DNA of 8,892 nucleotides. Origin: Reyranella sp. (GTDB taxonomy: Bacteria; Pseudomonadota; Alphaproteobacteria; Reyranellales; Reyranellaceae). Made by a program: the position numbers and the translations under genes. The stretch lies in NCBI GenBank assembly GCA_021732965.1, contig JAKFVZ010000550.1:1-8892 (forward strand), read 5' to 3'. Within the stretch, counting starts at the first letter, position 1, and every line of letters starts with the position of its first letter. Shown here piece by piece: positions 1 to 7,507 of this stretch. A model generated the notes under the pieces. That model had not been told where the DNA came from and ran no database searches. It was given only the letters and a program-made list of their open reading frames with translations.

Positions 1-821
1 GCGTCGCCGCGACCGTCATCCAGGGCGTGCACGGACGTCGGCGCGTCGGCCAGGGCGATGCCTTCTGGCAATACCGGCCCTATCGCGACGGCGACAGCGC
101 GAGCCAGATCGACTGGCGCCAGAGCGCGCGCAGCCGGCATCTGTTCGTGCGCGAGACCGAATGGGAGGCCGCCGCCAGCATCTGGCTGTGGCGCGATGCG
201 TCGCCCTCGATGCAGTACGCCTCGCTGAAGAACATCGACACCAAGGCGGTGCGCGCCGAACTGATCACGCTGGCCGTCGCGAGCCTGCTGGCCGATGCCG
301 GCGAGCGCGTCGCCGTGCTGGGCGGCGGCATGCGCCCGACCTCCGGCCGCGTCGCCGTACGCCGCGTGGCCGAGACCCTGCTCGACGAGAGCCGCGACAC
401 GACGCGCACGCCGGCCAGCCTGCCGCCGATGGTGCCGCTGCCCGCTCACGGCACGATCGTGCTGGTGTCCGACTGGCTCGACCCGCTGGAGAAGATAGAG
501 GAGATCATCCGCTACTACGCCAGCGTCGGCGTGCGCGGCCATCTCGTGCAGATCCTCGATCCCGCCGAGGAAGAACTGCCGTTCGACGGTCACGTGAAAT
601 TCGAGGGCCTCGAAGCCGAGGGCCAGCACACGATCCGCCGGGTCGAAGCCGTGCGCGCCGCCTATGGCGCGCGCCTCGCGGCCCAGAAGGAAGGCCTCAA
701 CCGCCTGGCCCGACCGGCCAACTGGACGGTGCATCTGCATCGCACCGACCGTTCGCCGCAGACCGTGCTTCTGTCGCTTTACCTCGCCATGGCCGACATG
801 GGTCGGCTGAACATGGCCTGA
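1..821 (+). CDS. DUF58 domain protein, 3' part (start lies before the window)
   Basis: The frame is open from base 3 to the TGA at 819-821, giving 272 visible residues. A GTG at 27 could be mistaken for the start, but the codons before it (VAATVIQG) continue the conserved DUF58 block, so the gene is 5'-truncated by the window. The family hallmark is clear: FWQYRPYRDGDSASQIDW, then RQSARS. A vWA-type MIDAS-like motif, DASPSM, is encoded at 195-212, and a second conserved aspartate follows strand-like hydrophobic residues in VLVSDW at about 456-476. DUF58 proteins are vWA-related partners usually encoded next to MoxR AAA+ ATPases; their molecular role is generally unknown. The next gene starts 4 bp after the stop, so the two are almost certainly cotranscribed and translationally linked. 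No cysteine is present. The family call is firm; the function is inferred from context only. Confidence 0.93.
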   Translation, partial: VAATVIQGVHGRRRVGQGDAFWQYRPYRDGDSASQIDWRQSARSRHLFVRETEWEAAASIWLWRDASPSMQYASLKNIDTKAVRAELITLAVASLLADAGERVAVLGGGMRPTSGRVAVRRVAETLLDESRDTTRTPASLPPMVPLPAHGTIVLVSDWLDPLEKIEEIIRYYASVGVRGHLVQILDPAEEELPFDGHVKFEGLEAEGQHTIRRVEAVRAAYGARLAAQKEGLNRLARPANWTVHLHRTDRSPQTVLLSLYLAMADMGRLNMA

Positions 822-825
822 TGAC

Positions 826-3618
826 ATGCTGAGTCTCGGCGCCTTCGCCTTCGCGGCTCCCGGCATGCTGGCCCTGCTGGTGGCCCTGCCGGCAATCTAT
901 TTCCTGCTGCGGCTGATCCCGCCGCTGCCCAAGCTCGTGCGCTTCCCGGCGATCCGCCTGCTGGTCGGACTGGAGCCCGCCGAGCAGACGCCGATGAAGA
1001 TGCCGTGGTGGCTGTTGCTGCTGCGGCTGCTGCTGGCGACCGCCTTGATTCTCGCCGTCGCCCGGCCGCTGCTGAACCCGCAGGCCGACCTGCCGGGCCG
1101 CGGACCGCTGCTGCTGGTGATCGACGATGGCTGGTCGAGCGCCCCCGGCTGGGCCACGCGCACCGCCCATGCCGAGCGGCTGATCCAGCGCGCCGAACGC
1201 GCCAACCGCCCTGTCGTGCTGGTCGGCACCGCGCCGGCACCGCTCGATGCGCCCGCCGTGCGCCGCGGCGCGATGCGACCCGACGAGGCCCGCACACTGC
1301 TGCGCGCCTTCCGCCCCAAGCCCTGGCCGACCGATCGCACGGCCGCGGCCACGGCGATCGACCAGATGCAGATCGATCCGGGCGCCTATGCCGTGTGGCT
1401 GAGCGACGGTCTCGAGGACGAAGGCGCGACCCGCCTCGCCGAACGCCTGCGCCGCTTCGACGGTTTGCAGGTTCTGCTGCCCGACCAGGCAACGACGCCG
1501 CTCCTTCTGCTACCGCCCGTCGCCGAGGGCCGTGACCTCAAGGTGCGTGCGCTGCGCGCCGCCGCCGACGGCCCCCGCAAGACCGCGATCCAGGCGTCTG
1601 ACGAGCAGGGCCGTGTCGTGGCCCGCATGGATCTCGACTTCGCCGCGACCGCGACGCAGGGCGAAGGCGTGCTGGCCATCCCGCCCGAGCTGCGCAACCG
1701 CATGGCCCGCCTCGACATCGAGGCGCAGGGCGGCGCCGGCAGCACGATCCTGCTCGACGAACGCCATCGCCGCCGGCCCGTCGCCATCTTGGGCGAGCGG
1801 GCGACTGCCGGTAACCAGCCGCTGCTGCAGGAAATCTACTTCCTCGAACGTGCGCTCGACCCTTATGTCAGTCTGAGCATCGGCGATCGCGAATCGGTGC
1901 TGACGCGCAACACCGCCGTGCTGCTGATCCCCGACGGCGCGGCACCGTCGGCCAACGACCGCGAGGAGATTGCCAAGTGGATCGAGCGCGGTGGCGTCGC
2001 CGTGCGCTTTGCGGGTCCCAACCTCGCGGCTGGCGCCGACACGCTCGTGCCGACCAAGCTGCGCCTCGGCGACCGTGCGCTGGGCGGCATCATGAGCTGG
2101 GGCCAGCCCAGTTCGCTGGCCGAGTTCCCGCCCAACAGCCCCTTCCTCGGCATTCCGATCCCCAAGGATGTGCGCATCTCGCAGCAGGTGCTGGCCGAGC
2201 CGACGCCCGACCTCGCCGACAAGACCTGGGCGCGCCTGGCCGATGGCACCCCGCTGGTCACCGCCGAGAAGCGCGGCCAGGGCTATCTCGTACTGATCCA
2301 CACCACCGCGAACACCGGCTGGAGCAACATGTCTTTGTCGGGCCTGTTCGTGAACATGCTGCAGCGTCTCGTGACCCTCTCGCGCGGCGTCGCCGGCGAC
2401 GGCGTCAACAAGGCGCTGAAGCCGTGGCGCACACTCGACGGCTTCGGCCGCCTCGGCGCGCCGCCCGCCGGCATCCAGACGTTGCCGGCCGACGCCACCG
2501 AGACCTTCCAGCCCAGGCCCTCCTCCCCGCCGGGCCTCTACGGTGACGAGAACGCACAGGTCGCCTTCAACATTGGCGGCCGCATCCCCGCGCCCAAGCC
2601 GCTGGCGCTGCCGAGCGGCATTTCGACGGACAGGCTCTCAGAAGGCGGCGAGACCGATCTTTCCAAGTGGTTCCTGCTGGCGGCGCTCCTGCTGCTGCTC
2701 GCCGACCTGCTGATCTCGCTGTGGCTGCGTGGCCTGCTGCCCAAGGCCGTCCGCTTCGGTCGCGCGGCGCCTGCCGCCTTGCTGCTGGCCGCACTGGTCT
2801 TCACCGGCTCGCCCGACGTTCAGGCGCAGCAGCCCGCACCTCCGCAGCGTCCCGGCACCGCGGCGACGGCGCCGGCTGCAAGACCCGGCCCGCCGCCGCT
2901 CACCGACGAACAGGCGCTGAAGGGCTCACTCGACATCCGCCTCGCCTACATCGTCACCGGCGACAAGGAAGTCGACGACATCAGCAAGGCCGGCCTCGAG
3001 GGCCTGAGCGAGATCCTGCGCAGCCGTACCTCGGTCGAGCCCGCCGATCCGGTCGGCCTCGATCTCGAACGCGACGAACCGCGTCTCTATCCGCTGATCT
3101 ACTGGCCCGTGACCTCGACGCAGCCGCCGCTGTCGCCGCGCGCGCAGGCCGCGCTCGACCGCTACCTGCGGACTGGCGGCATCATCTTCATCGACACGCG
3201 CGACCAGCACATGACGTTCGATCGTCCGGCCGGCGGCAATCCCGACCTCAAGCGCCTGCTGGCCGGCGTCGAGACGCCGCCGCTGGTCGCAATGCCGCCG
3301 GACCATGTGCTGAGCCGTGCGTTCTATCTCCTGTCCGACATGCCCGGCCGCTGGCAGGGCGGGAAGCTCTGGATCGAGTCGGGCGGCGGCCGCGTCAACG
3401 ACGGCGTGACCACGATCCTGATCGGTTCCAACGACTATGCCGGCGCCTGGGCCACCGACCAGCGTGGCCGCGGCCTGATGCCGGTGTCACCCGGCGGCGA
3501 GACGCAGCGCGAGATGTCCTACCGCTTCGGCGTGAACCTCGTGATGCATGCGCTGACCGGCAACTACAAGGATGACCAGGTTCACCTGCCGGACATCATG
3601 CAGAGGTTGAGGCGATGA
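826..3618 (+). CDS. BatA N-terminal / DUF4159 domain membrane protein
   Basis: A 930-residue protein. Residues about 5-85 form a BatA (aerotolerance-regulator N-terminal) module with membrane helices near 7-30 and 60-80. A vWA-like segment follows, with a degenerate MIDAS (DDGWSS, 100-105; the first Ser of DxSxS is Gly). Residues about 318-520 resemble a class I glutamine-amidotransferase fold but lack any cysteine, so no catalytic triad is possible. Further hydrophobic helices lie at about 613-637 and 645-662. The last ends in a signal-peptidase-like VQA|QQ and leads into a Pro/Ala-rich linker (666-691). Residues about 702-910 are a DUF4159 domain (SLDIRLAYIVTGDKE onward). The ATG at 826 is chosen because it lies 4 bp after the DUF58 stop and begins the typical MLSLGAFAFAAP N-terminus; its ribosome site is weak, consistent with coupling. 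The role is probably an envelope complex with the DUF58 and downstream proteins, energised by an upstream MoxR ATPase (inference). Confidence 0.92.
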   Translation: MLSLGAFAFAAPGMLALLVALPAIYFLLRLIPPLPKLVRFPAIRLLVGLEPAEQTPMKMPWWLLLLRLLLATALILAVARPLLNPQADLPGRGPLLLVIDDGWSSAPGWATRTAHAERLIQRAERANRPVVLVGTAPAPLDAPAVRRGAMRPDEARTLLRAFRPKPWPTDRTAAATAIDQMQIDPGAYAVWLSDGLEDEGATRLAERLRRFDGLQVLLPDQATTPLLLLPPVAEGRDLKVRALRAAADGPRKTAIQASDEQGRVVARMDLDFAATATQGEGVLAIPPELRNRMARLDIEAQGGAGSTILLDERHRRRPVAILGERATAGNQPLLQEIYFLERALDPYVSLSIGDRESVLTRNTAVLLIPDGAAPSANDREEIAKWIERGGVAVRFAGPNLAAGADTLVPTKLRLGDRALGGIMSWGQPSSLAEFPPNSPFLGIPIPKDVRISQQVLAEPTPDLADKTWARLADGTPLVTAEKRGQGYLVLIHTTANTGWSNMSLSGLFVNMLQRLVTLSRGVAGDGVNKALKPWRTLDGFGRLGAPPAGIQTLPADATETFQPRPSSPPGLYGDENAQVAFNIGGRIPAPKPLALPSGISTDRLSEGGETDLSKWFLLAALLLLLADLLISLWLRGLLPKAVRFGRAAPAALLLAALVFTGSPDVQAQQPAPPQRPGTAATAPAARPGPPPLTDEQALKGSLDIRLAYIVTGDKEVDDISKAGLEGLSEILRSRTSVEPADPVGLDLERDEPRLYPLIYWPVTSTQPPLSPRAQAALDRYLRTGGIIFIDTRDQHMTFDRPAGGNPDLKRLLAGVETPPLVAMPPDHVLSRAFYLLSDMPGRWQGGKLWIESGGGRVNDGVTTILIGSNDYAGAWATDQRGRGLMPVSPGGETQREMSYRFGVNLVMHALTGNYKDDQVHLPDIMQRLRR

Positions 3619-5699
3619 ACATGACGTCGGCCGTCTCGGTCGCCTTCGATCCGCTGCTGCCCTGGACGGTCCTGGCCGTCCTGGGCGCGATCGGACTCGT
3701 CCTGGTCCTGCTCGGCCTGCGCGCGGGCGCGCGGGGCACGATCTGGCGGCTGGGCTCGCTCGTCGTCGTGCTGGCGGCGCTGGCCAATCCCTCGCTGATC
3801 GAGGAGCAGCGCAAGCCCATCGCCGACGTGGCGCTGGTCGTCGTCGACGACAGCGATTCCATGGCGATCGGCGAACGCCGCCAGCAGGTCCAGACCGCGC
3901 GCGAGTCGCTGAAGCGCAAGCTCGGCCAGCAGGACGGGCTGGAAGTCCGCGAGGTCGTGCTGCCGCCGTCGCAGATCCAGCTCGGCAGCGAACGGCCGGG
4001 CGGTACGCGCCTGATCGACACGATGCGCTCGGCGCTGGTCGAGATTCCGCCGGAGCGCCTCGCCGGCGTGGTGCTGCTGAGCGACGGCCAGGTCCACGAT
4101 GTGCCGGCCGGGGTGCCGCCGGAACTGGGCGGCGCGCCTGTGCATGCGCTTATCGCGGGCAGGAAGAACGAACGTGACCGCCTGATCGTATTGGAACAGT
4201 CGCCGCGCTTCGGCGTGGTCGGCCGCGACGTCGTCGCCAAGTTCCGGATCGAGGACCCTGCTGGCGGGACCGCGCCCGTCACGCTCTCGGTCGGCGGCGA
4301 GGTCGAGAAGCGCGTCGACGTTCCGGTCGGCCGCTCGGTCGAGCTGCCGATCACGGTCGGGAATCCCGGCGCCAACGTCGTCGAGCTGGAAGTCGGCCCC
4401 GGCCAGAGCGAACTTACCCTCGACAACAACCGCGCGCTGTTCACCATCAACGGCGTGCGCGACCGGCTGCGGGTGCTGCTGGTGTCGGGCGAGCCCTACC
4501 AGGGCGAGCGGGCGTGGCGGAACCTGCTGAAGAGCGATCCCGCGGTCGACCTCGTGCACTTCACCATCCTGCGCACGCCGCAGAAGGACGATTTCACGCC
4601 GGTGCGCGAACTGTCGCTGATCGTCTTCCCGATGCGCGAGCTGTTCGAGCAGAAGCTCAAGGAATTCGACCTGATCATCTTCGACCGCTACGAGTCGGGA
4701 AACCTGATCACGCGCGACTACTTCCGCAACATCACCGAGTACGTGAAGGGCGGCGGCGCCCTGCTCGTCTCGGTCGGTCCTGTCTTCGCCACCCAGCGTT
4801 CGCTCTACCGCACGCCGCTCGGCGCCATCCTGCCGGGCGCGCCCACGGGCGACGTGGTGGAGACCGGCTTCAAGCCCAAGGTCACCGAGATCGGCCAGCG
4901 TCATCCGGTGACGGCCAACCTCCCGCAGGCCGGCGATCCCAACAAGGAGCCGGAATGGGGCCGCTGGTTCCGCCTGATCACGTCGCGCACCGAGCGCGGC
5001 AACGCCGTGCTGGCCGGCGCCGAGGAGAAGCCGCTGGTGATCCTCGACCGGGTCGGCGAAGGCCGCGTGGCGCAGCTCCTGTCCGATCACCTCTGGCTCT
5101 GGAACCGCGGCATCGACGGCGGCGGCCCGCAGCCCGAGCTGGTGCGCCGCGTCGCGCACTGGCTGATGAAGGAACCGGACCTCGAGGAAGAGGCGCTGCG
5201 CGCCACCGCCGTCGGCGGCCGCATCGAGATCACGCGCCGCACGCTGGCCGCGACCTTCCCGCAGGTCACCATGACGTCGCCGGGCGGTGCCACGCGCACG
5301 CTCGACCTGCGCCAGACCGCGCCGGGCCTCGGCCTCGCCTTGGTCGATGTCGACAAGCCCGGCCTCTACCGCTTCGACGACGGCACGCTGCGCACCGTCG
5401 CCGCGGTCGGCAGTCCCGACCCGCTGGAATTCTCCGATGTGCGTGCGACCGACGCCAAGCTGAAGCCGCTGGTCGACGCGACCGGCGGCGGCCTGATGTG
5501 GATCGCCGACCAGTCCGAGCCCGACATCCGCACCGTCCGCCCCGGCCGCGCCGCCGGCGGATCCGACTGGATCGGCCTGCGCCGCAACGAGGGCTACACG
5601 GTCGCCGGCATCAACCAGCTCCCGCTGCTCCCCGGCATCCTCGTGGCGCTCGCCTTCCTGATGGCCATCGCCGCCGCCTGGTGGCGTGAAGGTCGCTAA
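3615..5699 (+). CDS. Membrane-anchored vWA / glutamine-amidotransferase-like protein
   Basis: A 694-residue protein overlapping the previous gene by 4 bp (ATGA). An AGAGG ribosome site at 3602-3606 lies 8 nt before the ATG. Two N-terminal helices (about 14-35 and 42-58) precede a vWA-like domain with an intact MIDAS set: DDSDSM (78-83), a candidate Thr in GGT (129-131), and Asp157 in LLSDG. A beta-rich segment (about 190-275) resembles the immunoglobulin-like stretch of such proteins. Residues about 284-520 look like a class I glutamine-amidotransferase fold (RVLLVSGEP at 286-294, LIIFDRYES, then KGGGALLVSVGP ending at 389). The whole protein lacks cysteine, so it cannot be an active amidotransferase. 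A final helix (about 669-690) and a short WWREGR tail end the protein, placing most of it outside the cytoplasm (inference). It is the last gene of the operon and is commonly annotated only as a membrane or hypothetical protein. Confidence 0.87.
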   Translation: MNMTSAVSVAFDPLLPWTVLAVLGAIGLVLVLLGLRAGARGTIWRLGSLVVVLAALANPSLIEEQRKPIADVALVVVDDSDSMAIGERRQQVQTARESLKRKLGQQDGLEVREVVLPPSQIQLGSERPGGTRLIDTMRSALVEIPPERLAGVVLLSDGQVHDVPAGVPPELGGAPVHALIAGRKNERDRLIVLEQSPRFGVVGRDVVAKFRIEDPAGGTAPVTLSVGGEVEKRVDVPVGRSVELPITVGNPGANVVELEVGPGQSELTLDNNRALFTINGVRDRLRVLLVSGEPYQGERAWRNLLKSDPAVDLVHFTILRTPQKDDFTPVRELSLIVFPMRELFEQKLKEFDLIIFDRYESGNLITRDYFRNITEYVKGGGALLVSVGPVFATQRSLYRTPLGAILPGAPTGDVVETGFKPKVTEIGQRHPVTANLPQAGDPNKEPEWGRWFRLITSRTERGNAVLAGAEEKPLVILDRVGEGRVAQLLSDHLWLWNRGIDGGGPQPELVRRVAHWLMKEPDLEEEALRATAVGGRIEITRRTLAATFPQVTMTSPGGATRTLDLRQTAPGLGLALVDVDKPGLYRFDDGTLRTVAAVGSPDPLEFSDVRATDAKLKPLVDATGGGLMWIADQSEPDIRTVRPGRAAGGSDWIGLRRNEGYTVAGINQLPLLPGILVALAFLMAIAAAWWREGR

Positions 5700-5722
5700 G
5701 CTGAGCGAAGCTCAGCTTAGCG
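5694..5722 (+). terminator. Perfect 13-bp hairpin overlapping the stop codon (possible terminator)
   Basis: The left arm 5694-5706 (CGCTAAGCTGAGC) is exactly complementary to 5710-5722 with a GAA loop. The loop and closing pairs form GCGAAGC, known as an unusually stable DNA mini-hairpin. The arm includes the TAA of the upstream gene. No T-tract follows on either strand, so simple intrinsic termination is not proven. It could instead be an mRNA 3'-end stabiliser, a REP-like element or part of a bidirectional terminator between convergent operons. Confidence 0.55.
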
Positions 5723-5733
5723 GTTAAGCGTCA

Positions 5734-5756
5734 GGACATTGCCTTCGGCAATGTCC
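5734..5756. terminator. Perfect 10-bp hairpin in the convergent junction
   Basis: GGACATTGCC (5734-5743) pairs with GGCAATGTCC (5747-5756) around a TTC loop. It lies 34 bp beyond the end of the minus-strand dehydrogenase and 12 bp after the first hairpin, so it is readable from either direction. A T-tract is absent. The remaining bases of the 91-bp junction (5700-5790) show no gene. Confidence 0.5.
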
Positions 5757-5790
5757 GGGAGCGCCTGAGAAAGAACGGCCAAACCCTTCC

Positions 5791-6516
5791 TCAGTACGTC
5801 GCCCGGCCGCCCGAGATGTCGAACACGGCGCCGGTCGAAAAAGAGCACGCCGGCGACGACAGCCAGAAGGCCAGCTCCGCCACTTCCTCCGGCCGTACCA
5901 TGCGCGCCATCGGCACGTTGGCCAAAAGCTTCGCGCGCCGCTCATCGGTGAGCGGGCCGAAGATCGCCGTCTCCGAGGCCGACGGCGAGATCGCGTTCAC
6001 CAGCACGCCCGTCGTCGCGAGTTCCTTGCCCATCGACTTGGTGAGCCCGATGACCGCGGCCTTGGAGGCCACGTAGGCCGCGACGTAGGGATTGCCGTCC
6101 TTGCCGGCGATCGAGGCGATGTTGACGATGCGGCCGTAGCCGCCCGCCACCATGTCGGGCACCGCCGCCTGGCAGCAGCGGAATGTGCCGTTGAGATTGA
6201 TGTCGAGCACGCGGTGCCATTGCTCCTCGGGATACGAGGCGATGCCGGCCGAGGGGCCGAGGATGCCGGCGCTGTTCACCAGGATCGAAGCCGTGCCGAG
6301 CGCCGCCTTGGTCGCCGCCCAAGCGGCCTTCACCGCCGACGTGTCCGTGATGTCGACGGCGAACGGCGTTGCGAGCGCGCCGATCTCCTCGGCGGTACGC
6401 TTCGCGCCGGCAAGATCGAGGTCCCACAACGCGACCTTGACGCCTTCCTTCGCGAAGCGATGCGCGATGGCGCGGCCCAATCCGCTGGCCGCGCCGGTGA
6501 CGACGGCGGCGGTCAT
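5791..6516 (-). CDS. Short-chain dehydrogenase/reductase (SDR), probably NAD-dependent
   Basis: A 241-residue classical SDR, normal length. Visible motifs are the nucleotide-binding TGAASGLG (7-14), NSAG (81-84), the structural Asn107 and the catalytic Ser135 (NIASIAG), Tyr148 and Lys152 (YVASK), with standard spacing. Asp32 at the end of the second beta strand favours NAD(H) over NADP(H) (family rule, inference). The usual PG motif after the active site reads PS (178-179), a mild oddity. The frame is open much further upstream, but the start is placed at the ATG at 6516. That ATG overlaps the binding-protein stop as ATGA and is followed at once by the canonical beta1 strand. No strong ribosome site is seen, which suggests translational coupling. 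In context it is likely an alcohol or hydroxy-ester dehydrogenase feeding ketone to, or processing the product of, the divergent Baeyer-Villiger enzyme. The substrate cannot be read from sequence. Confidence 0.93.
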   Translation of the reverse strand: MTAAVVTGAASGLGRAIAHRFAKEGVKVALWDLDLAGAKRTAEEIGALATPFAVDITDTSAVKAAWAATKAALGTASILVNSAGILGPSAGIASYPEEQWHRVLDINLNGTFRCCQAAVPDMVAGGYGRIVNIASIAGKDGNPYVAAYVASKAAVIGLTKSMGKELATTGVLVNAISPSASETAIFGPLTDERRAKLLANVPMARMVRPEEVAELAFWLSSPACSFSTGAVFDISGGRATY

Positions 6517-7484
6517 GGCTTGATGTTCGCCTGCTGCGCGATCTTGCGCAGCGTCGCGATGTCCTTTGCCGTCTGTGCCTTGAGATCGTCCGGGCTGATG
6601 GTCGAGGCGGTCATGCCGAACTCGGCCCAGCGCGCCTTGATGTCGGGCATCGCCAGGATCTTCATCAGCTCCGCATGCAGGCGCTGCACGATCGGCTTGG
6701 GCGTGTTGATCGGCGCCATCAGGTCGTAGCGCCAGACGAAGTCGAAATCGACGCCCTGCTCCACGAAGCCCGGCACGTCGGGGAAGTTGATCGAGCGGCG
6801 TGTGCAGGAGACCACCACCTTCACCTTGCCCGACTTCACCATCGGCACCGCCGACTGCACGTCGGAGAAGCCGAGCTTGATATGGCCCGCCGCCACGTCG
6901 TTCAGCACCGGCGCGGCGCCCTTGTAGGGCACATGGGTCATGTTGATGCCCGTACCGGCGCGGATGATCTCGGCGCAGAGATGACCCGTGGAGCCATTGC
7001 CCCAGGTGCCGTAATTCACTTCGCCGGGCTTGGCCTTGGCCAGCGCGATCACGTCGCGCAGGTCCTTCACCGGATAGTCGGGGCTCGCCACCATCACGAC
7101 CGTGGCCGAACCGATGTCGGCCAGATGCTCGAAATCCTTCACCGGATCGTAGGGCAGGTCGGGCAACACCGCCGGATTGACGACGACGGTGCTGGCCGAT
7201 CCCAGGACCAGCGTATAGCCGTCCGCCGGCGCCTTCTGCGCTGCCTCCATCGCAATGATGCCCGACGCCCCCGGCTTGTTGTCGACGACCACGGTCTGGC
7301 CGAGCGCGGTGCCGAGCTTCTCGGCCAGTGCACGCGCCACCAGGTCGGTGCCGCCGCCCGCGGCGAACGGCACGATCAGGCGGATCGGCTTGCTCGGCCA
7401 TTTGGCGTCGCCTGTCTGCGCCAATGCCGGTGTCGCGAGGCCCAGGGCCAGAGTCAGGGCAAACGCCCGCCGCAGCAGTCTCAT
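6513..7484 (-). CDS. Tripartite tricarboxylate transporter (Bug/TctC-like) periplasmic substrate-binding protein
   Basis: 323 residues, the usual length of the Bug receptor family. Residues 1-22 are a signal peptide (MRLLRR basic start, hydrophobic core, ATPALA|QTG). Family features are PIRLIVPFAAGGGTDLVAR (33-51), VVVDNKPGASG (65-75), DGYTLVLGS (88-96), YGTWGNGSTGHL (158-169) and HVPYKG (184-189). These receptors bind small carboxylated or related solutes in the periplasm and deliver them to TctA/TctB membrane subunits. No such subunits are in this window, as is common for orphan Bug proteins. The start at 7484 is fixed by a GGAGG ribosome site and the signal peptide. The gene begins 23 bp after the regulator stop and overlaps the dehydrogenase by 4 bp. 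The ligand is unknown, presumably the substrate or precursor of the neighbouring oxidoreductases (inference). Confidence 0.94.
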   Translation of the reverse strand: MRLLRRAFALTLALGLATPALAQTGDAKWPSKPIRLIVPFAAGGGTDLVARALAEKLGTALGQTVVVDNKPGASGIIAMEAAQKAPADGYTLVLGSASTVVVNPAVLPDLPYDPVKDFEHLADIGSATVVMVASPDYPVKDLRDVIALAKAKPGEVNYGTWGNGSTGHLCAEIIRAGTGINMTHVPYKGAAPVLNDVAAGHIKLGFSDVQSAVPMVKSGKVKVVVSCTRRSINFPDVPGFVEQGVDFDFVWRYDLMAPINTPKPIVQRLHAELMKILAMPDIKARWAEFGMTASTISPDDLKAQTAKDIATLRKIAQQANIKP

Positions 7485-7489
7485 TCTTT

Positions 7490-7494
7490 CCTCC
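7490..7494 (-). promoter_or_regulatory. Ribosome binding site of the binding-protein gene
   Basis: On the minus strand GGAGG is followed by five bases (AAAGA) and the ATG at 7484. It lies in the 23-bp gap after the regulator stop and decides the start of the binding protein, excluding the longer open frame that runs back into the regulator gene. Confidence 0.8.
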
Positions 7495-7507
7495 ACATGG
7501 TTCTTGA

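Noticed and set aside
4470..4800. Active glutamine amidotransferase in the 694-residue protein
   Set aside because: The fold-like region lacks a nucleophilic cysteine; indeed the protein has none, so catalysis of that type is excluded.
3582..5159. A 525-codon open frame on the minus strand
   Set aside because: It is antisense to the 694-residue gene, has His/Arg/Gln/Asp-rich low-complexity composition typical of a GC-rich shadow frame, and no recognisable domain.
6517..7401. Long N-terminal extension of the dehydrogenase frame
   Set aside because: It is out-of-frame antisense-free overlap with the binding-protein gene on the same strand; SDR homology begins exactly at the ATG at 6516.
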